Shown piece after piece: positions 35,829 to 44,630 of a stretch of 64,000 bases of DNA. Origin of the DNA: Streptomyces alboflavus. GTDB lineage: Bacteria > Actinomycetota > Actinomycetes > Streptomycetales > Streptomycetaceae. The notes beneath the pieces are model-generated. The model saw nothing but the letters and a program-made list of their open reading frames with translations. It did not search any database and had not been told where the DNA came from. Made by a program: the position numbers and the translations under genes. The stretch's first letter is position 1. Each line of letters opens with the position of its first letter. The stretch covers positions 1-64,000 of the forward strand of contig NZ_JNXT01000057.1 of NCBI RefSeq assembly GCF_000716675.1, read 5' to 3'.

Positions 35829-36596
35829 TCACTGCCCGAGCAGCGACCCACCCGTAGCGTCGAGGTCCTGCCCCGTGACCCAGCGGGAGTCGTTGGAGGC
35901 GAGGAAGGCGACGACGTCGGCGACGTCCTCGGGCTGGCCGACGCGCTTGAACGCCGAGAAGGACTCGCCGTAGGCGCGGGCCTGCGGGTCCGCGAGCCAG
36001 GCGTTGACCTCGGTCTCGGTGACGCCCGGGGCGACCGAGTTCACCGTGATGCCGCGCGGCGCGAGTTCCAGGGCCAGGGTGCGCGTCAGGGTGGTCAGCG
36101 CGCCCTTGGACGAGGCGGTCGCGGCGATGCCGGGGAAGGCGATCCGGGTCATGCCGGACGTGGTGTTGATGATGCGGCCGCCGTCGCGCAGCCGGTCGAG
36201 GCCGTGCTTGATGATGAAGAACGGCGCCTTCGCGTTGACGGCGAAGACCTTGTCGAAACCGGCCTCGTCCGTCTCCTTGATGCCGGCCGCGAGCGCGGTG
36301 CCCGCGTTGTTCACGAGGATGTCGAGGCCGCCGTCCGAGTCGAACTCGGCGATCTTCGCGTCGAAGGCGGCCCACAGGGCCTCGGCGTCCCCGGGGACAC
36401 CCAGCTCGGCGTGGACGGCGAACGCCCTCCCGCCCGCTGCCTCGATCGCCGCGACGGTCTCCTTGGCGGCGGCCTCGTTGTGGCCGTAAGCCACCGCCAC
36501 CAGCGCCCCGTCGCGCCCCAGGCGCTCCGAGATGCTCCGGCCGATCCCTCGGCTACCCCCCGTGACCAGCGCCGTCTTACCAGTGAGCGCGCCCAT
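35829..36596 (-). CDS. SDR-family oxidoreductase lacking the catalytic tyrosine
   Basis: A 255-residue Rossmann-fold protein of classical SDR length. The cofactor motif TGGSRGIGR (NADPH-type), NNAG near residue 96 and the C-terminal VAFLASNDSRWVTGQ are present. The active-site Ser is at about residue 147 and Lys at 164. The YxxxK tyrosine position (residue 160) is Thr (ACC codon), so normal proton relay should be impaired. It is divergent from a TetR gene with two operator-like dyads between them, a common arrangement in which the TetR protein represses the SDR. Confidence 0.88.
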   Translation of the reverse strand: MGALTGKTALVTGGSRGIGRSISERLGRDGALVAVAYGHNEAAAKETVAAIEAAGGRAFAVHAELGVPGDAEALWAAFDAKIAEFDSDGGLDILVNNAGTALAAGIKETDEAGFDKVFAVNAKAPFFIIKHGLDRLRDGGRIINTTSGMTRIAFPGIAATASSKGALTTLTRTLALELAPRGITVNSVAPGVTETEVNAWLADPQARAYGESFSAFKRVGQPEDVADVVAFLASNDSRWVTGQDLDATGGSLLGQ

Positions 36597-36614
36597 GTCA
36601 GGCCCCTCCTCTTT

Positions 36615-36636
36615 TTTTGCAGTGCTCGTTGCAAAA
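36615..36636. promoter_or_regulatory. operator-like dyad 1, TTTTGCA-N8-TGCAAAA
   Basis: Inverted arms TTTTGCA (36615-36621) and TGCAAAA (36630-36636), next to the SDR start. A candidate TetR operator controlling the SDR gene. Confidence 0.6.
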
Positions 36637-36649
36637 GGGAGGCTAACAG

Positions 36650-36673
36650 ATTTTTCAGCGAGCGCTGTAAAAT
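36650..36673. promoter_or_regulatory. operator-like dyad 2, near-perfect palindrome
   Basis: ATTTTTCAGCG/CGCTGTAAAAT arms around AG give a 24-base palindrome with one mismatched pair, ending seven bases before the TetR start codon. It is a candidate autorepression site. Its centre is 36 bases from that of dyad 1. Confidence 0.65.
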
Positions 36674-36679
36674 CGCGTC

Positions 36680-37276
36680 ATGACGACGAAGCAGCGCGGG
36701 CGACCCCGCTTGTTCGACCGGGACGAGGCGATCGCCCGGGCGATGCGCACGTTCTGGGAGCACGGCTACGAGGCGACCTCGATCACCCTGCTCACCGAGG
36801 CCATGGGCATCGGGGCCCGCAGCCTGTACGGCGCCTTCGGCAGCAAGGAAGCGCTGTTCAAGGAGGTCGTGGACTTCTACGTCACGACGTACGGCGCCTA
36901 CATGGGCCGCGCGCTCGGCGAGGAGCCGACGGCCCACGGGGGCATCGCCCGGATGCTGCGCGAGGCCGCGGGGCAGCTCACCGCCGACGACCGCCCGCGC
37001 GGCTGCCTCGTCGTCTTCGCCGCCAACGACAACGCGACCGCGTCCGCCGGGGCGGAGCGGATCCTGCGCACCCACCGCGCCGCGTTCACGGCGGCCTTCG
37101 AGGACCGCATCCGGGCCGGGATCGCCGCCGGGGAACTCTCCGCCCAGGTCAACCCGGCACCGCTCGCCCGGTATTTCGCCGCGGTCTTCCAGGGCATGTC
37201 CCAGCAGGCACGCGACGGCGCGAGCCGCACACAACTGGAGGAGGTCGCGGCGACCGCGATGCGCGCCTGGCCGTAA
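36680..37276 (+). CDS. TetR-family repressor, divergent from SDR
   Basis: A 198-residue TetR regulator. The N-terminal DNA-binding domain (RDEAIARAMRTFWEHGYEAT, then ARSLYGAFGSKEALFKEVV) is of the AcrR/YxaF-like class often linked to SDR or quinone-type stress genes. The C-terminal ligand domain includes a conserved RGCLVVFAAND segment. The start is ATG at 36680, close behind operator-like dyad 2, so autoregulation is likely. The ligand is unknown. Confidence 0.9.
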   Translation: MTTKQRGRPRLFDRDEAIARAMRTFWEHGYEATSITLLTEAMGIGARSLYGAFGSKEALFKEVVDFYVTTYGAYMGRALGEEPTAHGGIARMLREAAGQLTADDRPRGCLVVFAANDNATASAGAERILRTHRAAFTAAFEDRIRAGIAAGELSAQVNPAPLARYFAAVFQGMSQQARDGASRTQLEEVAATAMRAWP

Positions 37277-37564
37277 TCGATTTCCCGGCCCAATGCCAAG
37301 GAATATCCGCTCCGACCTCTCTGCCCTATTTGCTGACGGACCGCCACGAATGTATATTGAGCGTTGTACAGTTTAGGTGGGGCAAGGGGATCCATGCAGG
37401 TCAGGGCGGGCCATCACTAACTTCTTGAGAATTTTCCGGCCTACCCGTCGACTTATGCCGAGTTATTTCAAAATGCTGCGTCTGCACCCGGGGGGAGTGT
37501 CGACGCTTATTTAGCCCTGCCATTTTCCAATATTCCCTCCGCTGCTCATGAGGAGGGCCCGAAA
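37277..37564 (+). promoter_or_regulatory. AT-enriched promoter region of the oxidase gene
   Basis: 288 bases, noticeably richer in A and T than the core DNA (TATTGAGCGTTGTACAGTTT, TTATTTCAAAATGC). No credible gene is present. A strong GAGGAGGG ribosome-binding site lies eight bases before ATG 37565. It marks the left edge of the accessory biosynthetic gene set. Confidence 0.55.
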
Positions 37565-39241
37565 ATGGGAAACGTGCGTAGACGCTCCGTTCTCACCATC
37601 ACCGGAGCGCTGGCCGGCGCGACGGCCGTGGAGTGGGGGCTCCCGCGGTCCCAGGCCATCGCTGCCACTGGCAGCGCCAACGCCGGCGGCAAGGCCACGC
37701 CGATCACCGTTCTTCCGGACGATCCCCGCTACCCGGAACTGACCGTCGGACACAACACCCGCTGGGTCGGCACACCTGACTACGTCCGCCTGGTCCGCTC
37801 CACCGACGAAGTGGTGCAGGCCGTGCGCGACGCGGTGCGCGCCGACAAGCGCGTCTCCGTGCGCAGCGGCGGCCACTGCTACGCCGACCACGTCTTCAAC
37901 CCCGACGTCAAGGTCGTCATCGACATGACGATGATGTCCGCGGTCTCCTACGACGAGGAGCGCAAGGCGTTCGCCGTGGAGGCGGGGGCCACGCTGATGG
38001 ACGTCTACCAGCGGCTCTACAAGGGCTGGGGCGTCGGCCTCCCGGCCGGCATGTGCTACTCCGTGGGTGCGGGCGGCCATGTCACCGGCGGCGGTTTCGG
38101 CCTGCTCTCCCGCCAGTACGGTCTGACCGTCGACCATCTCGACGCGGTCGAGGTGGTGGTCGTGGACGACGACGGAACGGTGCGCAGCGTGGTGGCGACG
38201 CGCGACGAGCAGGACCCCCACCACGATCTGTGGTGGGCGCACACCGGCGGCGGTGGCGGCAACTTCGGCATCGTCACCCGGTTCTGGTTCCGCACGCCGG
38301 GGGCGAGCGGGGCGGAGCCCTCCGGGCAGCTGATGCGGCCGCCGAAGGACGTCCTGCTCAGCGCCGTCACGCTGCCCTGGGCCGAGCTGGACAAGCAGCG
38401 GTTCACCACGCTGCTGCGCAACTACGGCACCTGGCACGAGCGCAACAGCGCCCCGGACTCTCCGTACGCACCGCTGTGCGGCCTGCTGATGCTCAACCAC
38501 AAGGCGAACGGGAACGTCGGCCTGGTGACCCAGATCGACGCCTCGGTGCCGGACGCCGAGGGGAAGCTCAAGAAGTACCTGTCCACGATCACCTCGACGG
38601 TGGGCATCGACACACAGCCCATGACCGAACCGGTCGGCGAACAGCCGCCGCTGCCCGACCTGTTCACGCCCCAGCGGATTCCGTGGCTGACGTCGGTGCG
38701 ACTCATCGGCACGCACTACCCCTCACTCACGAATCCCACCCTGCGCGGCGCCTATAAGTCCGCCTACCAGCGGAAGGGTTTCACGGGCGCACAGATCGCG
38801 TCCCTGTACCAGCACTTGACCCGATCCGACCACAAGAACCCGATGTCCAATCTCATTCTCTTCCCGTACGGCGGGAAGGTGAGCGAGGTCAAGCCCTCCG
38901 AAACGGCGACCGCGCAGCGCGACTCGGTTTTCAAGGCGCTCTTCTCCACCCAGTGGACCGGGAAATCGGGAGACACGGACAATGTGACCTGGCTCCGGGA
39001 AATCTTCACCGATGTCTATTCGTCCACCGGCGGCTATCCGGCTCCCAACGCCAGCACCGACGGCTGCTATGTGAACTACCAGGACAGCGATATCACCGAC
39101 CCGAAGCTGAACACTTCCGGTGTTCCCTGGCACACCCTCTACTACAAGGACCACTATCCGCGCCTGACCCGGGTGAAGGCGAAGTACGACCCCAAGAACG
39201 TCTTCCGGCACGCGCAGTCCGTCCAGCTCCCGACGTCGTAG
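37565..39241 (+). CDS. secreted FAD-linked oxidase, probably bicovalent flavin (BBE-like)
   Basis: A 558-residue oxidase of the berberine-bridge-enzyme/gluco-oligosaccharide-oxidase family. An N-terminal RRRSVL twin-arginine-like motif and hydrophobic stretch indicate Tat export with flavin bound. The FAD domain has the histidine attachment site SGGHCYAD (about residue 104) and the cysteine site AGMCYSVGAGGH (about 163), so both covalent links are predicted. The C-terminal BBE segment is DGCYVNYQDSDI. Bacterial relatives such as TamL and AknOx oxidise alcohols or sugars late in antibiotic assembly. A strong terminator follows. Confidence 0.9.
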   Translation: MGNVRRRSVLTITGALAGATAVEWGLPRSQAIAATGSANAGGKATPITVLPDDPRYPELTVGHNTRWVGTPDYVRLVRSTDEVVQAVRDAVRADKRVSVRSGGHCYADHVFNPDVKVVIDMTMMSAVSYDEERKAFAVEAGATLMDVYQRLYKGWGVGLPAGMCYSVGAGGHVTGGGFGLLSRQYGLTVDHLDAVEVVVVDDDGTVRSVVATRDEQDPHHDLWWAHTGGGGGNFGIVTRFWFRTPGASGAEPSGQLMRPPKDVLLSAVTLPWAELDKQRFTTLLRNYGTWHERNSAPDSPYAPLCGLLMLNHKANGNVGLVTQIDASVPDAEGKLKKYLSTITSTVGIDTQPMTEPVGEQPPLPDLFTPQRIPWLTSVRLIGTHYPSLTNPTLRGAYKSAYQRKGFTGAQIASLYQHLTRSDHKNPMSNLILFPYGGKVSEVKPSETATAQRDSVFKALFSTQWTGKSGDTDNVTWLREIFTDVYSSTGGYPAPNASTDGCYVNYQDSDITDPKLNTSGVPWHTLYYKDHYPRLTRVKAKYDPKNVFRHAQSVQLPTS

Positions 39242-39257
39242 CCGCTCCATGACACGC

Positions 39258-39289
39258 GCCCGGGGCGGGGCCCAGGCCCCGCCCCGGGC
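39258..39289 (+). terminator. 15-bp GC-rich hairpin after oxidase gene
   Basis: GCCCGGGGCGGGGCC (39258-39272) pairs perfectly with 39275-39289, ten bases before the LysR start. It probably separates transcription of the oxidase and LysR genes. Confidence 0.75.
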
Positions 39290-39298
39290 GGTGAACGG

Positions 39299-40207
39299 AT
39301 GACTGACATGAAGTTTTCACAGCTGGCCGCGTTCGTAGCGATTGCCGACCATGGGAGTTTCACCAAGGCCGCGGATTCCCTGGGCGTGACCCAGTCGGCC
39401 GTCAGCCACGCGATCGCGGGCCTGGAGGCGGAGCTGCGGGTCGGCGTCATGAGGCGGGACCGCTCCGGCGTCGACCTCACCGAGGCCGGCAGCCGCATCC
39501 TGGAGCACGCCCGCTCCGTCCTCGCGAGCACCGAGCGCATCAAGCTGGAGGCCAGCGCCGCCCACACCACCGCCGAGGGCCGCCTCCTCATCGGCATCAG
39601 CCAGAGCTTCTCGCTGGAACTGCTGCCCCGCCTGATCGCCGATTTCCGTGCCCGGCACCCGAGTCTGGAGATCGGCCTGCGCGAGGGCAACGACCGCAGG
39701 ATCGCCGAGATGCTGTACGAGCACACGATCGACGTCGGCATCGTGACCCTGCCGAAGTACAACCTCACGACGTATCCGCTGCTGCGGGACGAGATGTGCG
39801 TCGTCGTGCCGGGCCATCATCACCTGGCCTCGGTGGCCCGGCTTCCGGTGTGGCGCCTGGCGGAAGAGGACCTGATCATTCCTGCCGACGGGGTGGAGCC
39901 CACACTGCGGCTGCTGTTCCAGGCGGCGGGCGCGCGGCTGCGCGTCGCCCATCGGATCCAGGATCTGCACGTGGTGCTCTCGATGGTCGCCGAGGGGCTC
40001 GGGGTCACCGTCCTGCCCTCCCTGGCCATCCCCTCGTCGCGCCAGGACCTCGTCGCCGTTCCCTTCGAACCCGCGGTGCGCAGACACATCGCCATCGGGG
40101 TGAGCGCCGAGCCCGACGAGCGCTCCCTGACCATGGAGTTCATCCGGTCGGCACAGGCGCTTGCACGCACCTGCCCGGTCCGCCACCGGCTTCCCTCGCT
40201 GTCCTGA
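39299..40207 (+). CDS. LysR-family transcriptional regulator
   Basis: A 302-residue LysR protein of standard length. The wHTH (FSQLAAFVAIADHGSFTKAA, then SLGVTQSAVSHAIAGLEAEL) is followed by the effector domain (GRLLIGISQSFSLELLPRLI, EGLGVTVLPSLAIPS). It lies inside the accessory gene set and is the only obvious pathway-specific regulator there. It probably controls the convergent oxygenase operon and/or the divergent promoter at 45213. The inducer is unknown. ATG at 39299 is used; an in-frame ATG three codons later is possible. Confidence 0.9.
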   Translation: MTDMKFSQLAAFVAIADHGSFTKAADSLGVTQSAVSHAIAGLEAELRVGVMRRDRSGVDLTEAGSRILEHARSVLASTERIKLEASAAHTTAEGRLLIGISQSFSLELLPRLIADFRARHPSLEIGLREGNDRRIAEMLYEHTIDVGIVTLPKYNLTTYPLLRDEMCVVVPGHHHLASVARLPVWRLAEEDLIIPADGVEPTLRLLFQAAGARLRVAHRIQDLHVVLSMVAEGLGVTVLPSLAIPSSRQDLVAVPFEPAVRRHIAIGVSAEPDERSLTMEFIRSAQALARTCPVRHRLPSLS

Positions 40208-40216
40208 CCGGGAACG

Positions 40217-40248
40217 CCCCGGCCCCGGCACCCACACCGGGGCCGGGG
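40217..40248. terminator. bidirectional 12-bp hairpin between convergent lysR and oxygenase genes
   Basis: CCCCGGCCCCGG (40217-40228) pairs perfectly with CCGGGGCCGGGG (40237-40248) around an eight-base loop, between two convergent stop codons. Confidence 0.8.
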
Positions 40249-40276
40249 CCCGGACCGACGGGACCAGCGCGCCGCG

Positions 40277-41284
40277 TCAGTCCCCGACGCGGCCCTGGAC
40301 GCCGTCGATCCAGCGGTCGCGGTGCCGGTCGGCGGCGGCCTGGTCGCGGAACGCGTAGGTCTTGAGCAGCCAGCGCTGGCGGGCCCGCTCCGGGTCGTTG
40401 ATCTCCATTTTGTCGCGGCTGTGCAGACCGTCCTGGTTGGCGAAGGTGAACAGGTCGCCCTTCAGCAGCCGGTGCCGCTGCTTGTCCGCCTTCACCAGGG
40501 CGTTCTTCAGCGAGAGCAGCGCGTCCTTGGCCTTCTCCGGGGCGCCCGGCACCACGGTGGTGCTGGTGTCCAGGTAGCGGAAGCTGTGCTCGTTCTCCAG
40601 GATCGGGTGCGCGCCGGAGTCCGTGAGGTCGCCGTTGTTGTCCCGGGAGAGGACGTCGTACGGCGTGAAGAAGTACGGCTGCCGCAGTGTCTCCTGCTCC
40701 TCGGCGCTGAGGTGGGCGAGCAGGCCACGGCCGCTGACGAAGCCCGTGTAGATGTAGTCACCCTCCGGGCAGCGCATGCCGAGCAGGGAGATGAAGTCCG
40801 CGCGGACCGGGTGCGCGGTACGGTCGTTGTGGTAGACGAGTTCGCTGTCGCTGAAGCCGGTCTGCATGCCGCTGTAGCGGTTGATGGCGATGACGTCGGT
40901 GAAGAAGTCGCCGTTGAACCGCGTCGCGTAGGACAGCAGCGGAGTGCCCACCAGCTGCCCGAACAGCTCAAGGAACGTCTCGGCGACGAAGGTGTTCTTC
41001 TTCGCGTGCTTGTCCGCGACCGGGTCGTCCAGGTCCAGGACGGGGATCTCGTGGTCCAGCGGGCAGTTGCGCAGCACGTGGGCCTCGCCGGCCCCGGTCT
41101 CCCGGTCGTGCCGGACGCGCTCGCAGACCTCCCGGAAGAACGCGGGAACCTCCCCGCGGTCCACCACGTCGGCCACGGCGCGGGAGAAGGCCGCGTAGTC
41201 CTCGTACGGGTGCTTGGCGACGCCTTCCAGGACCGCGGTCAACTCGTCACGCTCGGCGTCGGTCAGGACGTAAAGGGGTTCCAT
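40277..41284 (-). CDS. Fe(II)/2-oxoglutarate-dependent oxygenase, TauD/clavaminate-synthase-like
   Basis: A 335-residue enzyme related to the clavaminate-synthase/VioC branch that hydroxylates or desaturates amino acids. The facial triad is visible as H-x-D in VYHNDRTAHPVRADF (about residues 147-149) and a distal His in DGLHSRDKM (about 286), with a 2-oxoglutarate-binding Arg about 14 residues later. It is the last gene of a probable five-gene leftward operon with leuD/leuC-like, aminotransferase and isochorismatase-like genes. The likely substrate is the amino acid built by that operon. Four AAGGAA motifs precede its ATG. Confidence 0.85.
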   Translation of the reverse strand: MEPLYVLTDAERDELTAVLEGVAKHPYEDYAAFSRAVADVVDRGEVPAFFREVCERVRHDRETGAGEAHVLRNCPLDHEIPVLDLDDPVADKHAKKNTFVAETFLELFGQLVGTPLLSYATRFNGDFFTDVIAINRYSGMQTGFSDSELVYHNDRTAHPVRADFISLLGMRCPEGDYIYTGFVSGRGLLAHLSAEEQETLRQPYFFTPYDVLSRDNNGDLTDSGAHPILENEHSFRYLDTSTTVVPGAPEKAKDALLSLKNALVKADKQRHRLLKGDLFTFANQDGLHSRDKMEINDPERARQRWLLKTYAFRDQAAADRHRDRWIDGVQGRVGD

Positions 41285-41290
41285 GGTTCG

Positions 41291-41330
41291 CCTTCCTTGT
41301 TCCTTGACGGATTCCTTGGCGGATTCCTTG
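41291..41330 (-). repeat. multiple Shine-Dalgarno-like repeats before the oxygenase gene
   Basis: On the minus strand AAGGAA occurs four times (two of them within CAAGGAATCCGC/CAAGGAATCCGT units) in the 54-base gap between the leuD-like stop and the oxygenase ATG. Only the proximal AAGGAAGG is ideally spaced. Confidence 0.65.
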
Positions 41331-41338
41331 CAGGGTGG

Positions 41339-41926
41339 TTATCGGGTGGTGGGCAGGGCCGCGCGGCGGCCACGTTCATAGGCGGCGATCGCGTCCTCGT
41401 GCCGCAGCGTGGCGGAGATCAGGTCCTCGCCCGACAACAGCCGGGCCCGGACCTCCTCGTCGAGTGAGAACGGCTGCGTCAGATCCCCGCAGCGGACCTC
41501 GAGGGCCATGAGGTCCACCACGACCTCGACGGTGGGGTCCGCCGCCACCGCCTCCCACAGGCGCTCGACCACGTCGGTGGGGACCACCACGGTGAGCAGC
41601 CCGTTCAGCAGGGAGTTGGCGCGGAAGATGTCGCCGTACCGGGGCGCGATCACGGCCCGGAAGCCGTAGTCCTGCAGCGCCCAGACCGCGTACTCGCGCG
41701 ACGAGCCGGTACCGAAGTCGGGGCCCGCGACCAGTACGGTCGCGCCCTGGTGCGCGGCCTGGTTGAGCACGAAGTCCGGGTCGTCGCGCCAGTCGGCGAA
41801 CAGCGCGTCGGCGTGCCCGGTGCGGGTGGAGCGCACACAGAACCGCGCCGGGATGATCTGGTCGGTGTCGACGTCGCTGTGGCGCAGCGGAAGCGCCGTT
41901 CCGGTGTGGACGGTGAACTGTTCCAT
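41339..41926 (-). CDS. LeuD-like small subunit of an isopropylmalate-dehydratase-type enzyme
   Basis: A 195-residue swivel domain of the aconitase superfamily. It shows the conserved VDTDQIIPARF, the substrate-loop region FGTGSSREYAVWAL and RYGDIFRANSLLNGLL. With the adjacent LeuC-like subunit it should form a dehydratase/isomerase acting on a 2-alkylmalate-type substrate. The length equals normal LeuD. It begins 11 bases after the leuC-like stop, with GAGGAC as ribosome-binding site. Context suggests a paralogue for secondary metabolism, not the leucine-pathway copy; that is an inference from neighbours. Confidence 0.88.
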   Translation of the reverse strand: MEQFTVHTGTALPLRHSDVDTDQIIPARFCVRSTRTGHADALFADWRDDPDFVLNQAAHQGATVLVAGPDFGTGSSREYAVWALQDYGFRAVIAPRYGDIFRANSLLNGLLTVVVPTDVVERLWEAVAADPTVEVVVDLMALEVRCGDLTQPFSLDEEVRARLLSGEDLISATLRHEDAIAAYERGRRAALPTTR

Positions 41927-41937
41927 GGGCGGTGTCC

Positions 41938-43338
41938 TCACAGATCGGCGGGCGCGACGAGCCGGCCGGCCACGGCGGTGGCGGCGGCGACCGGCGGCGA
42001 GACGATGTGGGTGCGTGACCCCTTGCCCTGCCGGCCCTCGAAGTTGCGGTTGTTGGTGGAGGCGGCGCGCCGGCCCGGGAGCAGCCGGTCCTCGTTGAGC
42101 GCGGCGCACATCGAACAGCCGGCCCCGGCCCGGAAGTCGGCGCCCGCCTCGGCGAAGACCCGGTCGAGGCCCTCCTCGACGGCCTGCGCACGCACGCGCG
42201 CCGAGCCGGGGACGATCATCATGTGCAGCCCGTCGGCGACCTTGCGCCCGCGCAGCACCGCCGCGGCCGCGCGCAGGTCCTCGATCCGGCCGTTGGTGCA
42301 CGAGCCGAGGAAGACCGTGTCGATGAGGATGCCCCGCATCGGGGTGCCGGGCACGAGACCCATGTACTCCAGGGCCCGTGCGGCCGCCGCCCGCTCGTCC
42401 GCGTCGGCGAACTCGTCGGCGGCGGGGACCCGGTCGTGCAGCGGGACGCTCTGGGCCGGGTTCGTTCCCCAGGACACGTACGGGCTCACCGCGCTCGCGT
42501 CCAGGCTCACCCGCCGGTCGAACACGGCGTCCTCGTCGGTGCGCAACGACCTCCAGTACGCGACCTCATCGTCCCAGGCCGCACCCTTGGGCATGCCGGG
42601 GCGCTGCTCCAGGTACGCGAAGGTCGTCTCGTCCGGGGCGACCATCCCGGCGCGGGAGCCCGCCTCGACGGACATGTTGCACAGCGTCATCCGGGCTTCC
42701 ATCGACAGGGCCGAGATCGCCTCTCCCCGGTACTCGATGACGTGCCCCTGGCCGCCTGCGGTGCCGATCTCGGCGATCAGGGCGAGGATCAGGTCCTTGG
42801 CGGTGACGCCCGGCGCCAGCCGGCCGGTGACCTCGACCGCCATGTCCTTCATGCGGCGCATGGGCAGGGTCTGGGTGGCGAGGACGTGCTCGACCTGGCT
42901 GGCGCCGATGCCGAAGGCGAGGGCGCCGAAGGCTCCGAGCGTCGTGGTGTGCGAATCGCAGCAGACGATCGTCATGCCCGGCCGGATCAGTCCGAGTTCC
43001 GGGCCGATGACGTGCACGATGCCCTGGTCCGGGTCGCCGAGGCGGTGCAGCGGGATGCCGAACTGTGCGCAGTTCTCCCGCATCAGCTCCGCCTGGCGGC
43101 GCCCCTCCGGATCCTGGATGAGCCGGTCGAGGGCGAGGGTCGGCGTGTTGTGGTCCTCGGTCCCGATGGTGAGGTCGGGCCGCCGCACGGTGCGACCGGC
43201 GGCGCGCAGGGCGTCGAACGCCTGCGGGGTGTTGACCTCGTGCAGCAGTTGAAGGTCGACGTAGATCAGGTCGTCCCCGGCACCGCCGTCCCGTACGACG
43301 TGCGCGTCCCACGCCTTCTGGGCCAGTGTCGATCCCAT
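41938..43338 (-). CDS. LeuC-like large subunit of an isopropylmalate-dehydratase-type enzyme
   Basis: A 466-residue aconitase-family subunit of standard LeuC length. All three cluster-ligand cysteines of the [4Fe-4S] site are present, in GSCTNGR (about residue 347) and AGCSMCAAL (about 406). Other hallmarks are [29 protein letters not shown] and [12 protein letters not shown]. It catalyses stereospecific dehydration/rehydration of a malate-like acid with the LeuD-like partner. The start is ATG at 43338 with GGAG upstream; an in-frame GTG at 43362 is less likely. A three-copy 18-19-base repeat (43363-43416) lies before it. Confidence 0.9.
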   Translation of the reverse strand: MGSTLAQKAWDAHVVRDGGAGDDLIYVDLQLLHEVNTPQAFDALRAAGRTVRRPDLTIGTEDHNTPTLALDRLIQDPEGRRQAELMRENCAQFGIPLHRLGDPDQGIVHVIGPELGLIRPGMTIVCCDSHTTTLGAFGALAFGIGASQVEHVLATQTLPMRRMKDMAVEVTGRLAPGVTAKDLILALIAEIGTAGGQGHVIEYRGEAISALSMEARMTLCNMSVEAGSRAGMVAPDETTFAYLEQRPGMPKGAAWDDEVAYWRSLRTDEDAVFDRRVSLDASAVSPYVSWGTNPAQSVPLHDRVPAADEFADADERAAAARALEYMGLVPGTPMRGILIDTVFLGSCTNGRIEDLRAAAAVLRGRKVADGLHMMIVPGSARVRAQAVEEGLDRVFAEAGADFRAGAGCSMCAALNEDRLLPGRRAASTNNRNFEGRQGKGSRTHIVSPPVAAATAVAGRLVAPADL

Positions 43339-43362
43339 GTCAGTCTCCGTCCCTCGGCTCAC

Positions 43363-43416
43363 GGTTCTCGGTGGCGGCTAAGTTCTCGATGGCGGCTGAA
43401 GTTCTCGGTGGTCAGG
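43363..43416. repeat. 18-19-bp tandem repeat, three degenerate copies
   Basis: GTTCTCGGTGGCGGCT, GTTCTCGATGGCGGCT and GTTCTCGGTGGTCAGG follow one another between the aminotransferase stop and the leuC-like start, filling most of that spacer. Confidence 0.75.
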
Positions 43417-44593
43417 AGCGCGCGGCCAGCGCGGCGCCGACGCGGTCCAGCGCCTGCTCGATGACGTCGCGCGACGTCGCGAACGACAGCCGTACGTGCC
43501 CCTCGCCGCCCGGCCCGAACGCGGTGCCCGGCGTCACCGCCACGCCGGCGGTGGTCAGCAGCCAGGTGGCGAACTCGGCGGAGTCGTCGAAGCCGGTGCC
43601 GCGGATGTCGGCGAAGGCGTAGAAGGCACCACCCGGCGCGGAGCAGGAGACCCCGGGAAGCGCGTTGAGGCCGTCGACGACGAGCTTCCTGCGGGCCGCG
43701 TACTCGTCCGCCATGTCCTGTACGGGCTCCTGCGGACCGGTGAGCGCGGCGAGCGCGCCGCGCTGCACGAACGAGCCCGCGCAGCCGACGGTGTGCTGCT
43801 GCGCCTTGAGGACGTCCCCGATGACACCGGCGGGGCCCGCCACATAGCCGAGCCGCCATCCGGTCATGGCGTAGCCCTTGGAGAAGCCGTTGACGGTGAG
43901 GGTGCGGTCGGCGCAGGACGGCAGGCTGGCGGGGCTGAGGTGCCGGGCGCCGCCGTAGCGGATCTTCTCGTAGATCTCGTCGGAGATGACGAAGAGGTCG
44001 TGCGCGGCGGCGAACTCCGCGATGTCGCGGGCCTCGTCCTCGTCGAGGACGTGCCCCGTCGGGTTGTTCGGCGTGTTGACGACGATCGCCTTGGTCGCGC
44101 CGGACACCTGCCGCTCCAGGCGGTCCCGGCTCAGCCGGAACCCCTGGTCGGCCGCGAGCGGCACCGGCACCGGCCGGGCGCCGGCGAGCTGCGCCATGGC
44201 GCCGTAGCTGACCCAGCTCGGGGTCGGCACGAGGATCTCGTCGCCGGGGTCGAGGACGCTGAGGAAGCAAATGTAGAGGGCGTGTTTGGCCGAGGGCGTG
44301 ACAATGATGTCGCTGACGGCCTCGGCGTGGATGCCATTGTCCTTGGCAAGCTTCTCCGAGAGGGCTTCCAGGAGTTCCGGGATGCCTCGGCTCGGTGTGT
44401 AGTGGGTGAATCCTTCGGACAGCGCGGCGACGGCCGCTTCGGTGATGTGCGGAGGCGTGGAAAAATCGGGTTCACCGCCGCCGAGATCGAGGATAGAAGC
44501 CCCTTGGGTGCGTAGGTTCCGCACCATGTCGAATATGTCGTAGGTGGCCGACTTCTCGATGCCGGATATCCGGTTCGACAGGCGGTGCTGCAC
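43412..44593 (-). CDS. class I/II PLP-dependent aminotransferase
   Basis: A 393-residue fold-type I aminotransferase of the aspartate-aminotransferase subgroup. It shows TPNNPTG, the aspartate that binds the pyridine ring in VISDEIYEKI, the Schiff-base Lys in NGFSKGYAMTGWRLGY (about residue 237) and the C-terminal Arg in VRLSFATS. It would convert the 2-oxo acid made by chain extension into an amino acid, or the reverse. It is the second gene of the leftward operon. GAGGAG precedes GTG 44593, and the stop of the isochorismatase-like gene is 37 bases upstream. Confidence 0.9.
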   Translation of the reverse strand: MQHRLSNRISGIEKSATYDIFDMVRNLRTQGASILDLGGGEPDFSTPPHITEAAVAALSEGFTHYTPSRGIPELLEALSEKLAKDNGIHAEAVSDIIVTPSAKHALYICFLSVLDPGDEILVPTPSWVSYGAMAQLAGARPVPVPLAADQGFRLSRDRLERQVSGATKAIVVNTPNNPTGHVLDEDEARDIAEFAAAHDLFVISDEIYEKIRYGGARHLSPASLPSCADRTLTVNGFSKGYAMTGWRLGYVAGPAGVIGDVLKAQQHTVGCAGSFVQRGALAALTGPQEPVQDMADEYAARRKLVVDGLNALPGVSCSAPGGAFYAFADIRGTGFDDSAEFATWLLTTAGVAVTPGTAFGPGGEGHVRLSFATSRDVIEQALDRVGAALAARS

Positions 44594-44630
44594 GGTTCTC
44601 CTCTTCTCGGTGCGGGCGTGCCGAGGCCGG

